Assembly (NCBI RefSeq): GCF_001428545.1
Contig: NZ_LMHZ01000001.1
Coordinates: 310,961 to 374,960, forward strand
Direction of reading: 5' to 3'
Origin: Noviherbaspirillum sp. Root189
GTDB taxonomy: Bacteria > Pseudomonadota > Gammaproteobacteria > Burkholderiales > Burkholderiaceae_D
DNA length: 64,000 nucleotides
Positions 27,075 to 35,427 of the stretch are shown here, piece after piece. The translations under genes were made by a program, and so were the position numbers. The number at the start of each line of letters is the position of its first letter. Positions within the stretch are counted from its first letter, which is position 1. The notes under the pieces are model-generated. The model did no database searches. It was not told the origin of the DNA and worked only from the letters and a program-made list of their open reading frames with translations.

Positions 27075-27914
27075 TTAAGCCGCAGCCATTTGTGTGCCGG
27101 CGGCGGCACGTTTCTTTGCACTTTCTGCCTTGTTGCGCAGACGGGACGGCGGCAGGCGACGCAGTGTGCGCAGCGACTGCAGGTCATGGATCACGATGGC
27201 GCGCTGGTCGACCGAGATCAGGCCGATGGCGTTGAACGCCGAGAAGGTACGGCTGACGGTTTCCAGTGTCAGGCCGAGATAGTTGCCGATTTCCTGGCGT
27301 GTCATGCGCAGGTTGAACTGGCTGCCGGAGTAACCCATTTCGGCAAAGCGCTCGGACAGGAATACCAGGAAGCGGGCGACGCGTGCTTCGGCGCTCAGCG
27401 AACCGAGCGTGCCGACCATCGCCTGTTCACGCACCAGTTCACGGCTCATCACGCCGTAGATTGCGGCTTCGAGTTCGGCATGGGTGCGGCCCAGTGTCGA
27501 GAAGGTCTTGAACGGAACCAGGATCACGTCGCAGTTGGTCAGCGCAACCGTTTCGGTCGAATACTGTTTGCGGTGGATGCCATCGATGCCGAACATGTCG
27601 CCCTTCATCGGGAAGCCCAGCACTTGCTCGTTGCCGAGCTCGTCAATCATCACGGTCTTCAGGAAGCCCGAATTCACGATGTACAGCATGTCGAAAGGTT
27701 GGCCGATCGTATGGATGCGCTGGCCCGCCTTGAACTGCATGTGCTGGAATTGGAAATCATCGTTGCTCAGGCGCACCGAGATACGCAGCAGGTCACAGAC
27801 TTCTTTCAGGCTGGACCACAGTTTGGCCTGACGCTGCCAGGAAGCGCCCGACGGAGATGGAGTTGCCAGGGAAACGGTATTGGAACGTAGATCGGTCATT
27901 TGCGAGGTCAACAT
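27075..27914 (-). CDS. Crp/Fnr-family regulator without the FNR cysteine cluster
   Basis: The start at MLTSQMTDLRSN (27914) has AAAGG eight bases upstream; the frame opens at 27956. The 279-residue protein has a cNMP-binding-type beta-barrel (FKAGQRIHTIGQPFDMLYIVNSG) and an FNR-type HTH whose recognition helix reads ETVSRT, the E-x2-S-R pattern that reads TTGAT half-sites. FNR senses oxygen with three N-terminal Cys plus one internal Cys. Here the N-terminal region has only one Cys (EVCDLL), while the internal one (TNCDV) remains. A [4Fe-4S] cluster is thus unlikely, and sensing must differ. The C-terminal tail is Lys/Ala rich. It converges with the LysR gene, six bases apart. Confidence 0.85.
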   Translation of the reverse strand: MLTSQMTDLRSNTVSLATPSPSGASWQRQAKLWSSLKEVCDLLRISVRLSNDDFQFQHMQFKAGQRIHTIGQPFDMLYIVNSGFLKTVMIDELGNEQVLGFPMKGDMFGIDGIHRKQYSTETVALTNCDVILVPFKTFSTLGRTHAELEAAIYGVMSRELVREQAMVGTLGSLSAEARVARFLVFLSERFAEMGYSGSQFNLRMTRQEIGNYLGLTLETVSRTFSAFNAIGLISVDQRAIVIHDLQSLRTLRRLPPSRLRNKAESAKKRAAAGTQMAAA

Positions 27915-28237
27915 TGCTATACCTTTTTGAAATAGTTGGTGGTTGTTCTTCGTCACAAAAACAGTTTGCGACGCGGCAATCAGTGGTTGAGATTATGTCC
28001 ATTCAACTGACTGCTGGAAATCAGCGAGAGGATGATTAGCAATGTCGGCACTCGGACCGAGGGAGTCGGATTATTCCTACACGGCCGTTAACACATTGTT
28101 ACCGCATGGAATAAACGACGGAAAAAAGGCGGGAAATCGCGCCGATGAAAGCCACGATTTGGAGTTGATTTAAAAGGACATTTTGAGAAAACGCAGTCCT
28201 GCGGTGCGCAGTTACGCTTTGTTACTGCCAGTTGTTC
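27915..28237. other. Intergenic gap between regulator genes
   Basis: This 323-bp stretch lies between the start of the Crp/Fnr gene and the end of the receiver-domain gene, both on the minus strand. It must hold the Crp/Fnr promoter. I found no intact FNR box (TTGAT-N4-ATCAA). A weak imperfect palindrome with GTTGA and TCAAC half-sites lies near 27990-28010. No gene is seen. Confidence 0.45.
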
Positions 28238-28648
28238 TCAGGCATTATCGTTGCCAGACGCGTTTGTTTGCTTATGCTGCCTGGCAAGCTTAATAATCGC
28301 GTTTCGAATGCCGGCGAGAACGGTCACGGCATTAAATGGCTTGACGATGAAGCCATGCACACCCCATTCGACCGCACGTTGCAGGAATGCCGGCTCCATC
28401 TTCCCCGAGACGAGAAAGATGAGCGCTTTCGGCAATCCATTGCGCAGCGTATCAAGTCTGGCGAAGCCTTCATCATCCGGTGTGCCGATATCGATGCAAA
28501 CCAGTTGCGGCTGCAGCTTGATCATGTTCGCCAGTCCTGCTGAACTGGTATTGGAATCTCCCACGACCTTATGTCCTCCATTGACCAGCACGCTGGTAAG
28601 CAGGTTGCGGGAAATGGCATTGGCATCGATGACGACTACTTTCAGCAT
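28238..28648 (-). CDS. Single-domain response regulator
   Basis: This 136-residue protein consists only of a CheY-like receiver. Landmarks are Asp8 in VVVIDANAISR (acidic pocket, with the usual second acidic residue missing), the phospho-acceptor Asp53 in LVCIDIG, Ser81 in FLVSGK and Lys103 in IVKPF. There is no output domain, so it probably acts by protein contact, as in chemotaxis or phosphorelay shuttling. No histidine kinase is adjacent. A short basic tail (KLARQHKQTNASG) follows the receiver. An AAGGA SD precedes the ATG by ten bases. Its partner cannot be guessed from context. Confidence 0.85.
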   Translation of the reverse strand: MLKVVVIDANAISRNLLTSVLVNGGHKVVGDSNTSSAGLANMIKLQPQLVCIDIGTPDDEGFARLDTLRNGLPKALIFLVSGKMEPAFLQRAVEWGVHGFIVKPFNAVTVLAGIRNAIIKLARQHKQTNASGNDNA

Positions 28649-28841
28649 CGCTCGGATTCCTTATCGTAGCTGGACGGCAATGCACATTATAAGGAGTATC
28701 GTGTGGCCGTTGCGCCTTGATTGCTGTCCTGCGCAGGGCCGTAGCACGTCATGATGCAAAGCCTTCATGTGGATTCGGCCCTTGCATTTTTGGCATAGAA
28801 TGAATTGATCCGCCTATGTCCAAACACCCGAGGATGCCGTC

Positions 28842-29417
28842 ATGTTCAAGAAACTGATTTTGCCCCTGCTGTTGCTTGGCGCCGTCACGCCCGTGTTCGC
28901 GCAAACCGGATCTCCCGTCGACCCCGCTTCCTGCCCGGGCATCCTCAACCAGACCTTCAATCGCCTCCAGGACGAAGCGCCACAAAACCTCTGCAAATAC
29001 GCAGGCCAGGTCGTGCTTGTGGTCAACACCGCCAGCTACTGTGGCTTCACCAGCCAATATGAGGGACTGGAAAAGCTTTACGCCAAATACCAGCCCAAGG
29101 GACTGACGGTTCTCGGCTTTCCCTCCAATGACTTCGGCGGCCAGGAGCCGGGTGACAGCAAGCAGATTGCCGATTTTTGCTACAACACCTATGGCGTCAA
29201 GTTCCCGATGTTTTCCAAGACTTCGGTCACCGGCAAGGATGCCAACCCCTTGCATGCGCAGCTGGCGAAAACCACCGGTACGGCGCCGAAGTGGAATTTT
29301 TATAAATACCTGATCGACCGCAGCGGCAAGGTGGTCGGCAGCTATTCCAGCCGCGTGACACCGACCGACCGGCAGCTCACTGCCGATATCGAAAAGGCGC
29401 TCGCGCAAAAAATGTGA
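28842..29417 (+). CDS. Periplasmic glutathione peroxidase-family thiol peroxidase
   Basis: This 191-residue protein has a signal peptide (MFKKLILPLLLLGAVTPVFA) and the GPx fold. Catalytic residues are visible: Cys in NTASYCGFTSQY, Gln in GFPSNDFGGQEPG, and Trp-Asn in PKWNFYKYL. The signal peptide is unusual for bacterial GPx/BtuE proteins, which are mostly cytoplasmic, so this one should reduce peroxides in the periplasm, probably using thioredoxin-like reductants. An additional Cys pair near the N-terminus (PASCPG, QNLCKY) might form a disulfide. GAGG lies eight bases before the ATG. A Usp gene follows on the same strand after about 140 bases, suggesting a stress-response neighbourhood. Confidence 0.9.
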   Translation: MFKKLILPLLLLGAVTPVFAQTGSPVDPASCPGILNQTFNRLQDEAPQNLCKYAGQVVLVVNTASYCGFTSQYEGLEKLYAKYQPKGLTVLGFPSNDFGGQEPGDSKQIADFCYNTYGVKFPMFSKTSVTGKDANPLHAQLAKTTGTAPKWNFYKYLIDRSGKVVGSYSSRVTPTDRQLTADIEKALAQKM

Positions 29418-29560
29418 GCGTCGGTATCCGCCATATCGCCATGTACTGGCCATGCCCCGGATGTTGATAAAAAACGAATTGCCAGAACGATCATGCGCTG
29501 TATGATGAGGGCAGGGACGGCAATAAATTTTTATCGCACAACACACAATAAGGGGCAAGC

Positions 29561-30013
29561 ATGTATCAAAGAATACTGGTCGCCTATAACGGCACGCCGG
29601 AGAGCCGGCTCGCACTGCAGGAATGCATTCGTCTGTCGCCCGGCCCTGCCGCGCAAATCCATCTGCTTGCGGTCGTGACGCCGGTGCCGATCGTACTGGC
29701 GGGCGAGTTCGTCGCCGCAGTGCCCACCATGGACGAGGAACTCGCCGAGCGCGATGCAATGGCGCAGGTGCTGGAATCGGGGCGGAAGTTGCTGGCCGAG
29801 GCAGGATTGAGTGTGACACCGCATCTCGAGGTCGGCGAGCCGATCACCGTGATCAGCGATCTGGTCAACCGGTACAACATCGAACTGGTCATCGTCGGGC
29901 ATTCGCGACACAAGCCGTTTGCAATGCGCTGGTGGCGCGGTTCGATGGATGCGGTGCTGGTGGATAAGGTGCGCTGCAGCGTGCTGGTCGCCGGCGAATG
30001 CCGTAAGGTCTAA
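29561..30013 (+). CDS. Universal stress protein (UspA family)
   Basis: This 150-residue single-domain Usp protein begins YQRILVAYNGTPESRLALQEC and contains the C-terminal nucleotide-contact stretch VIVGHSRHKPFAMRWWRGSMD, then VLVDKVRCSVLVAG. The G-x2-G-x9-G(S/T) ATP motif is recognisable but altered, since the second Gly is a His or Lys here, so ATP binding is uncertain. Usp proteins help survival in starvation, oxidative stress or membrane stress. AGGGGC lies six bases before the ATG. It lies downstream of the periplasmic peroxidase gene and converges with the DUF1854 gene. Confidence 0.87.
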   Translation: MYQRILVAYNGTPESRLALQECIRLSPGPAAQIHLLAVVTPVPIVLAGEFVAAVPTMDEELAERDAMAQVLESGRKLLAEAGLSVTPHLEVGEPITVISDLVNRYNIELVIVGHSRHKPFAMRWWRGSMDAVLVDKVRCSVLVAGECRKV

Positions 30014-30020
30014 ATCTTGC

Positions 30021-30058
30021 GGTCCTCTGCGGCAGGTGGTTGCCCGCCGCAGATGACC
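30021..30058. terminator. Hairpin between convergent usp and DUF1854 genes
   Basis: TCTGCGGC (30026-30033) and GCCGCAGA (30046-30053) form a perfect 8-bp stem, extended by GGTC/GACC across one mismatch. It lies between two convergent stops. No U-tract is present, so it may act as a bidirectional hairpin rather than a classic terminator. Confidence 0.5.
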
Positions 30059-30073
30059 ACTGTAACTGATCGC

Positions 30074-30535
30074 TTAGAGAAAGCGATCCAGGAGTTTTTT
30101 GCTCGCCTTGTCGAGTGCCTCGGTGTTGCGCAGCAGGTATTGCACGCCGTGGCTGTCGGCGATCAGCAAGGTCGATTCCGCGACGCGGCGGATATCCTCT
30201 TCGCCTTTCAATACAAAACGCGCGACGCCGCGATCGGTCTCCACTTCCCAGGTACTTGGCACGGCAAAGGTCGACACGTCGCGGATGCGCTTGATCACCG
30301 GCAGGAATTCGCGGCTCTTCAACTCTTCTTCCAGCAATTCCCGCACCGGTCCCGGCAGGTCGGCCAGCCGGTCGATCCATGCCAGTTCATGGCCATCGAT
30401 ATCGACCAGCGCAATGCCTTCATCCGGCGCGGCGATCGGAAAGGCCCGCACCGGTACCACGCCTTCATGCACGCCTTCCGGTGAAGTGAATACCAGCTTG
30501 CCGAAGGCATTGCGGCTTAAAGTAAAGTTGCTCAT
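30074..30535 (-). CDS. DUF1854 protein associated with cyanophycin loci
   Basis: This 153-residue protein matches the DUF1854 family: an N-terminal FTLSRNAFGKLVFTSPEG, then HELAWIDRLADLPGPVRELLEEEL and REFLPVIKRI. It has no signal peptide or membrane segment and is predicted cytoplasmic. Its ATG overlaps the end of the upstream ABC transporter gene (shared bases 30532-30535, ATGA), so the two are translationally coupled. The pair is repeatedly annotated next to cyanophycin synthetase genes in betaproteobacteria, as it is here, but its job is unknown. A regulatory or accessory role for the transporter is the obvious guess. Confidence 0.85.
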   Translation of the reverse strand: MSNFTLSRNAFGKLVFTSPEGVHEGVVPVRAFPIAAPDEGIALVDIDGHELAWIDRLADLPGPVRELLEEELKSREFLPVIKRIRDVSTFAVPSTWEVETDRGVARFVLKGEEDIRRVAESTLLIADSHGVQYLLRNTEALDKASKKLLDRFL

Positions 30536-32811
30536 GCAATGTCCTCGCTCAGTTCCGTAGCCGCGTCGTTTTCCGCCTGACGCTGCTGCGCCTGGTAGAG
30601 CCTGAAGTAGGCGCCGCCGCGCGCCAGCAACTCCTCATGCTTGCCGACTTCCACGATCTGTCCCTTGTCCAGCACCACCAGGCGATCCGCCTGGCGCAGC
30701 GTCGACAGACGGTGTGCGATCGCAATCGTGGTGCGACCGCGCACCAGGTTGTCCAGCGCCTTCTGGATCTCTTTTTCGGTCGTGGTGTCGACCGACGAGG
30801 TCGCTTCGTCAAGGATCAGCAATTGCGGGTCGATCAGCAGCGCGCGGGCAATGGAAATCCGCTGGCGTTCGCCGCCGGACAAGGTCTGACCCCGCTCACC
30901 GACCATGGAGTCATAGCCATGCGGCAGGCGCAGGATGAACTCATGCGCATTCGCCGCACGCGCCGCCGCCATGATCTCGGCGCGCGTCGCATTTGGCTTG
31001 CCGTAGGCGATATTGTCGGCGATGGTGCCAAAGAACAGGAAGGGTTCCTGCAGCACCAGGCCGATATGGCGACGATATTCGGCCACCGGCAACGAGCGGA
31101 TATCGACGCCGTCGACCATGATCGCGCCTTCCGACACGTCGTAGAAGCGGCAGATCAGGTTGACCAGCGTGCTCTTGCCCGAGCCGCTGTGGCCGACCAG
31201 GCCGATCATTTCACCCGGCTTGATCGACAGGTCGACGCCGCGCAGCACCGCCCGGTTGCCGTAACGGAAGCCGATATCCTTGATGTCGATGCGGCCTTCA
31301 ATGCGCTGCAGGTGAACCGGGTTGGTCGCTTCCGGCACACTCGACACGTGATCGAGGATGTCGAAAATGCGCTTGGCGCCGGCTGCCGCTTTCTGCGTGA
31401 CCGAAACGATCCGGCTCATCGAATCGAGACGGGTATAGAAGCGGCCGATGTAGGCGAGGAAGGCGGTCAGCACACCGACCGTGATCAAACCCTGCGACAC
31501 TTGCCAGATGCCGACCGCCCAGACGATCAGCAAGCCGATCTCGGTCAGAAAGGTCACGGTCGGCGAGAACAGCGACCACACCTTGTTGACGCGGTCGTTG
31601 ATGACGAGGTTGTGCTTGTTGGCTTCGCGGAAACGCGCCGCTTCGCGTTTTTCCTGGGCAAATGCCTTCACCACGCGGATGCCGGGAATGGTATCGGCCA
31701 ATACGTTGGTGACCTCGCCCCAGACCCGGTCGATCTTTTCAAATCCATGCCGCAGCTTGTCGCGTACCACATGGATCATCCATGCGATGAAGGGCAGCGG
31801 CAGCAGCGTGACCAAGGCCAGCCAGGGATTGATCGATACCAGGATGATCGCCGTCATCGTGATCATCAGCACATCGGTGGCGAAATCGAGCAGGTGCAGC
31901 GACAGGAACACACAGATGCGGTCGGTTTCCGATCCGATGCGCGCCATCAGGTCACCCGTGCGTCGTCCGCCGAAATATTCCAGCGACAGGCGCAACAGGT
32001 GTTCATACGTCGAGGTGCGCAGGTCCGCGCCAATGCGTTCGCTGACCAGCGCCAGGATATAGGTCCGCGCCCAGCCAAGGATCCAGGCAAACAGCGCTGC
32101 GCCGAACAGGCCGGAAAGATACAGTGCCACCAGGCTGGTATCGATGGACTTGCCGTTCTGATAAGGAATCAGCACATTGTCCATCAGCGGCATCGCCAGG
32201 TAAGGCGGCACCAGTGTTGCGGCGGTGGAAGCCAGGGTCAGCAGGAAGCCCAGCAGCAGCTGGCCCTTGTATGGTTTGGCGAAACGCCAGAGCCGAAACA
32301 ATGTCCAAGTTGACGGCGGCGTATGGATTTCGCGTGTGCAGACGGGACAGTCTTCCTGGTCTGCGGGAATCGGCGCCTTGCAACTGGCGCATATCGCCTG
32401 CTCCGGCGCGCGCAACGCAACGCCGCTGAGTTGCGCATCGCGTTGCTGCTCGAACTGGCCGATTACCCGCAGCGCATCGGGATTGTGTCCCAGCGTATAG
32501 CGCCAGCATGCCAGGCGTTGCTGATCGTCGTGCAATTCCAGTGTGCCGACACCGGCATGGTCATGATGTGTCAATGCCAGATGTTGACGGAATGACCATT
32601 CCTGCCATGCGCTATCACGTGTGGCCCTGGCAAGCAGACGACGGTTGGTGACCACGATAATGCCGGATGAAAAGCGCAATTGCGGGTCAAGATCGAGTTC
32701 GACGCTCGCTACCGCTGTTTCGCCGGGCTGTAGCCGGCTATCGGTATCGTGCTGCCAACTGGCCGGAACGGCACTGCGGGCGGGCAGCACCGGAAGGGAT
32801 TCTGTGTTCAT
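30532..32811 (-). CDS. Cyanophycin-locus ABC exporter (fused permease-ATPase) with N-terminal zinc-ribbon domain
   Basis: This 759-residue protein has three parts. Residues 1-150 form an unusual soluble domain ending in a zinc ribbon (CASC-x10-CPVC). Residues about 170-470 are a six-helix type I exporter membrane domain. Residues about 500-740 form the ATPase, with Walker A GHSGSGKST, signature LSGGERQR, Walker B LLILDEATS and the switch His in AIAHRLST. A homodimer is expected in the inner membrane. It diverges from cphA' across a 309-bp spacer, and its 3' end overlaps a DUF1854 gene. The substrate is unknown; context suggests a link with cyanophycin or its peptides. The N-terminal domain is not typical of MsbA-type exporters. 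Confidence 0.87.
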   Translation of the reverse strand: MNTESLPVLPARSAVPASWQHDTDSRLQPGETAVASVELDLDPQLRFSSGIIVVTNRRLLARATRDSAWQEWSFRQHLALTHHDHAGVGTLELHDDQQRLACWRYTLGHNPDALRVIGQFEQQRDAQLSGVALRAPEQAICASCKAPIPADQEDCPVCTREIHTPPSTWTLFRLWRFAKPYKGQLLLGFLLTLASTAATLVPPYLAMPLMDNVLIPYQNGKSIDTSLVALYLSGLFGAALFAWILGWARTYILALVSERIGADLRTSTYEHLLRLSLEYFGGRRTGDLMARIGSETDRICVFLSLHLLDFATDVLMITMTAIILVSINPWLALVTLLPLPFIAWMIHVVRDKLRHGFEKIDRVWGEVTNVLADTIPGIRVVKAFAQEKREAARFREANKHNLVINDRVNKVWSLFSPTVTFLTEIGLLIVWAVGIWQVSQGLITVGVLTAFLAYIGRFYTRLDSMSRIVSVTQKAAAGAKRIFDILDHVSSVPEATNPVHLQRIEGRIDIKDIGFRYGNRAVLRGVDLSIKPGEMIGLVGHSGSGKSTLVNLICRFYDVSEGAIMVDGVDIRSLPVAEYRRHIGLVLQEPFLFFGTIADNIAYGKPNATRAEIMAAARAANAHEFILRLPHGYDSMVGERGQTLSGGERQRISIARALLIDPQLLILDEATSSVDTTTEKEIQKALDNLVRGRTTIAIAHRLSTLRQADRLVVLDKGQIVEVGKHEELLARGGAYFRLYQAQQRQAENDAATELSEDIA

Positions 32812-33120
32812 TCAAGCTCTGAAAGGGCAAACAGGAAGAAGTTTTGTTTGCAGTATGTAAATTTACCGGTGCGGATTGCCTACAATTGCGTACGGGAATG
32901 GTCCCAATGCGGCGTCAATGTCGCACTAATGTGGCGCCAAGTATACCGAGAGGCGATAATGTTGTTTTGCAGGATGTGATCCCAGGCGATAATTTTTTCG
33001 TAGTTTCAGTAAACTAGCGACTGCGGAAAGCGTTATTCACGCACCGGCCGTAACAGAGACAGCATAAAAATTACCGAATTCACCATATAACGGCCTTTAC
33101 CCTTTAGCCTCACGTAATAA
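32812..33120. other. Divergent control region between the ABC exporter and cphA'
   Basis: This 309-bp stretch holds no gene. It carries the three-copy 11-bp repeat at 32906-32938, the palindrome TGGCGCCA (32932-32939) at the end of the third copy, and a GGGA-ATGG-TCCC motif just left of the first copy. It must contain the promoters of both directions. Confidence 0.6.
32906..32938. repeat. Three 11-bp direct repeats in the cyanophycin control region
   Basis: AATGCGGCGTC (32906-32916), AATGTCGCACT (32917-32927) and AATGTGGCGCC (32928-32938) share AATG followed by a GC-rich half. The 11-base period places each unit on the same face of the DNA, as expected for cooperative protein binding. Confidence 0.6.
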
Positions 33121-35286
33121 ATGAACAAAAAAACCATTGAGATCATCAATGTGATGTCTCTGCGCGGACCCAACCTATGGACGTATCGTCCCGTTATCGA
33201 GGCGTGGGTCGATATCGGCGATCTCGAAGATTCTCCCTCCAACACCATCCCCGGGTTCTATGAACGCCTGACCGCATGGCTGCCCGGCCTGATCGAGCAC
33301 CGCTGCGGTATCGGCGAGCGCGGCGGTTTCCTGCTGCGCCTGCGTGACGGCACCTGGCCGGCGCACATCATGGAACACGTGATGATCGAATTGCAAAACC
33401 TGGCCGGCGTCCAGACCGGGTTCGGCAAGGCGCGGGAAACTTCGAAGCGCGGTGTCTACAAGGTCGCCGTGCGCGCCCGCTACGAAGAGGTCGGCCGTGC
33501 CGCCCTGGTCGCCGCCCGCGACCTCGTCATGGCAGCCATCGAGGACAAGCCCTACGATGTCAGCGGTACCGTCAAGAACCTGAGCGAACTGGCGGAGTCG
33601 GTCGCGCTCGGCCCCAGCACCGCCAGCATCGTCGATACCGCCGGCGAACGCCGTATTCCCGCCTTGCGCCTGAACGACGGTAACCTGGTGCAACTTGGCT
33701 ACGGTCATCGCTCCCGCCGCATCTGGACTGCCGAAACCGACCAGACCAGCGCCATCGCGGAAAGCATTTCCAGCGACAAGGATCTCACCAAGAGCCTGCT
33801 GTCGTCCTGCGGCGTGCCGATTCCTGAAGGTCGTATGGTCAGCAGCCCGGACGACGCCTGGGACGCTGCCGAAGACATCGGCATTCCGGTCGTCGTTAAA
33901 CCCTCCGACGGCAATCACGGCCGCGGTGTTTCGACCGACCTCAATACCCGCGAAGACGTGATCGCGGCGTTCCATCTGGCCGACAAGGAAGGCAGCGGCG
34001 TTATCGTCGAGCGCTTCATTCGCGGCGACGAGCATCGCCTGCTCATCGTCGGTGGCAAGCTGGTCGCCGCCGCCAAAGGCGAAATCGCCACCGTCACCGG
34101 CGACGGCGTATCCAACGTGACCGAGCTCATCAATTCCCAACTCAACACTGACCCGCGTCGCGGCGAAAGCGAAGAGTTTCCGCTCAACGTCATTACCTAC
34201 GAGGAAGAGCCGACCGTGCTGCTGGTGCTGGAGCGCCAGGGCCTCGGGCCCGATTCCGTGCCGGAAGCCGGCAAGACCGTGCTGATCCAGCGCCATGGCA
34301 ACGTCGCCTTCGACATCACCGACGAAGTGCACCCCCAGGTGGCCGCTGCCGCTTCGCTGGCCGCCCGCATCGTCGGCCTCGATATTGCCGGTGTCGACCT
34401 GGTAGCACAGGATATCTCCCGTCCGCTCGAAGAGCAGGGCGGCGCCATCGTCGAAGTCAATGCCGGTCCCGGCCTGCTAATGCACCTGAAACCCGCGAGC
34501 GGCAAGCCGCGCCCGGTCGGTCAGGCGATCGTCGAGCACCTGTTTCCGGAGCAGGTGAACGGCCGCGTTCCGCTGGTGGGCGTCACCGGCAGCCGTGGCA
34601 AAACCATGGTCACGCGCCTCATCGGGCGCATGCTGCAACTGCACGGCCCGAATGCGGCGGTGGCCTGCAGCGATGGTCTGTTCCTCGGTCAGCGCCGGAT
34701 GGACAAGAACGATTGCGCCAACTGGCAGGCCGCGCATCGGGTGCTGATGAACCGTGCGGTTGAAGCCGCGGTGATTGAACACGGCTTCCGCTCGATCCTC
34801 ACCGAAGGCATTGCCTACGACCGCTGTCAGGTCGGTGTCGTTACCAACATCGATGACGACGCCAGCCTGCCCGATCTGTATATCGATGACGCCGACCAGG
34901 TGTTCAATGTTGCGCGTACCCAGGTCGATATCGTGCTGCCGGACGGCATCGCGGTACTCAACGGCGCCGACGAGCGTGTCGCGCGCATGGCCGAGCTGTG
35001 CGACGGCGACGTGATTTTCTTCAGCGCCTCACCGGACAACGATGTGGTCGCACAGCATCGTGCACAAGGCGGCCGTGCCGTTTATCTGCGCAATGGCCAG
35101 GTGATTCTCGCCAACGGCGCGCATGAGACCTCACTGGTAAAGATGTCCGCGATCGGCATTTCCAATCTGGACAAGCGCGCCTATGTCGCCGAAAACGTGC
35201 TGGCAGCGGTAGCGGCCGGGTGGGCGCTGGGTATCGCATCGGATGTGATTCTCGCCGCAGCGGAAACCTTTGATTACGGTGCTTGA
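33121..35286 (+). CDS. cphA': Short cyanophycin synthetase paralogue (CphA', lacks the Mur ligase C-lobe)
   Basis: This 721-residue protein has the CphA N-domain (SLRGPNLWTYRPVIEAWVDIG), an ATP-grasp G-domain (DLTKSLLSSCGVPIPEG, VVKPSDGNHGRGVS, IVEVNAGPG) and the beginning of the MurE-like M-domain with P-loop VTGSRGKTMVTRL at about residue 488. It stops before the C-terminal lobe that in CphA carries the DYxHNP segment. The P-loop is GSRGKTMV instead of the GTNGKTTT of cphA, and Gly-Lys-Thr is kept. By architecture it resembles the CphA2 class, which extends cyanophycin from beta-Asp-Arg dipeptides, but that activity is only inferred. The SD is weak. It is first in the rightward pair with cphA. 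Confidence 0.87.
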   Translation: MNKKTIEIINVMSLRGPNLWTYRPVIEAWVDIGDLEDSPSNTIPGFYERLTAWLPGLIEHRCGIGERGGFLLRLRDGTWPAHIMEHVMIELQNLAGVQTGFGKARETSKRGVYKVAVRARYEEVGRAALVAARDLVMAAIEDKPYDVSGTVKNLSELAESVALGPSTASIVDTAGERRIPALRLNDGNLVQLGYGHRSRRIWTAETDQTSAIAESISSDKDLTKSLLSSCGVPIPEGRMVSSPDDAWDAAEDIGIPVVVKPSDGNHGRGVSTDLNTREDVIAAFHLADKEGSGVIVERFIRGDEHRLLIVGGKLVAAAKGEIATVTGDGVSNVTELINSQLNTDPRRGESEEFPLNVITYEEEPTVLLVLERQGLGPDSVPEAGKTVLIQRHGNVAFDITDEVHPQVAAAASLAARIVGLDIAGVDLVAQDISRPLEEQGGAIVEVNAGPGLLMHLKPASGKPRPVGQAIVEHLFPEQVNGRVPLVGVTGSRGKTMVTRLIGRMLQLHGPNAAVACSDGLFLGQRRMDKNDCANWQAAHRVLMNRAVEAAVIEHGFRSILTEGIAYDRCQVGVVTNIDDDASLPDLYIDDADQVFNVARTQVDIVLPDGIAVLNGADERVARMAELCDGDVIFFSASPDNDVVAQHRAQGGRAVYLRNGQVILANGAHETSLVKMSAIGISNLDKRAYVAENVLAAVAAGWALGIASDVILAAAETFDYGA

Positions 35287-35427
35287 GCAACATGCCATGT
35301 GCCGTCGCCTTCCCGGCACTGCCGGTAAGGGTATGAAGCCCCTCGGGGCCAACCATGATCATGCAAAAATCAGCCAGGCCGGATGCGCGCAATCAGCGAG
35401 CTCCGGCTGGCAACCAAGGAAATACTG

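Noticed and set aside
27984-28016. Possible FNR box upstream of the Crp/Fnr gene
   Set aside because: GTTGA and TCAAC half-sites are 12 bases apart instead of the spacing in TTGAT-N4-ATCAA.
28749-29819. Minus-strand frame of 356 codons over the glutathione peroxidase
   Set aside because: It is antisense to an intact GPx with a signal peptide and SD; low-complexity translation and no SD.
30637-32313. Plus-strand frame of 558 codons over the ABC exporter
   Set aside because: It is antisense to clear Walker A, signature and Walker B motifs; the translation is His/Gln/Arg-rich without a family match.
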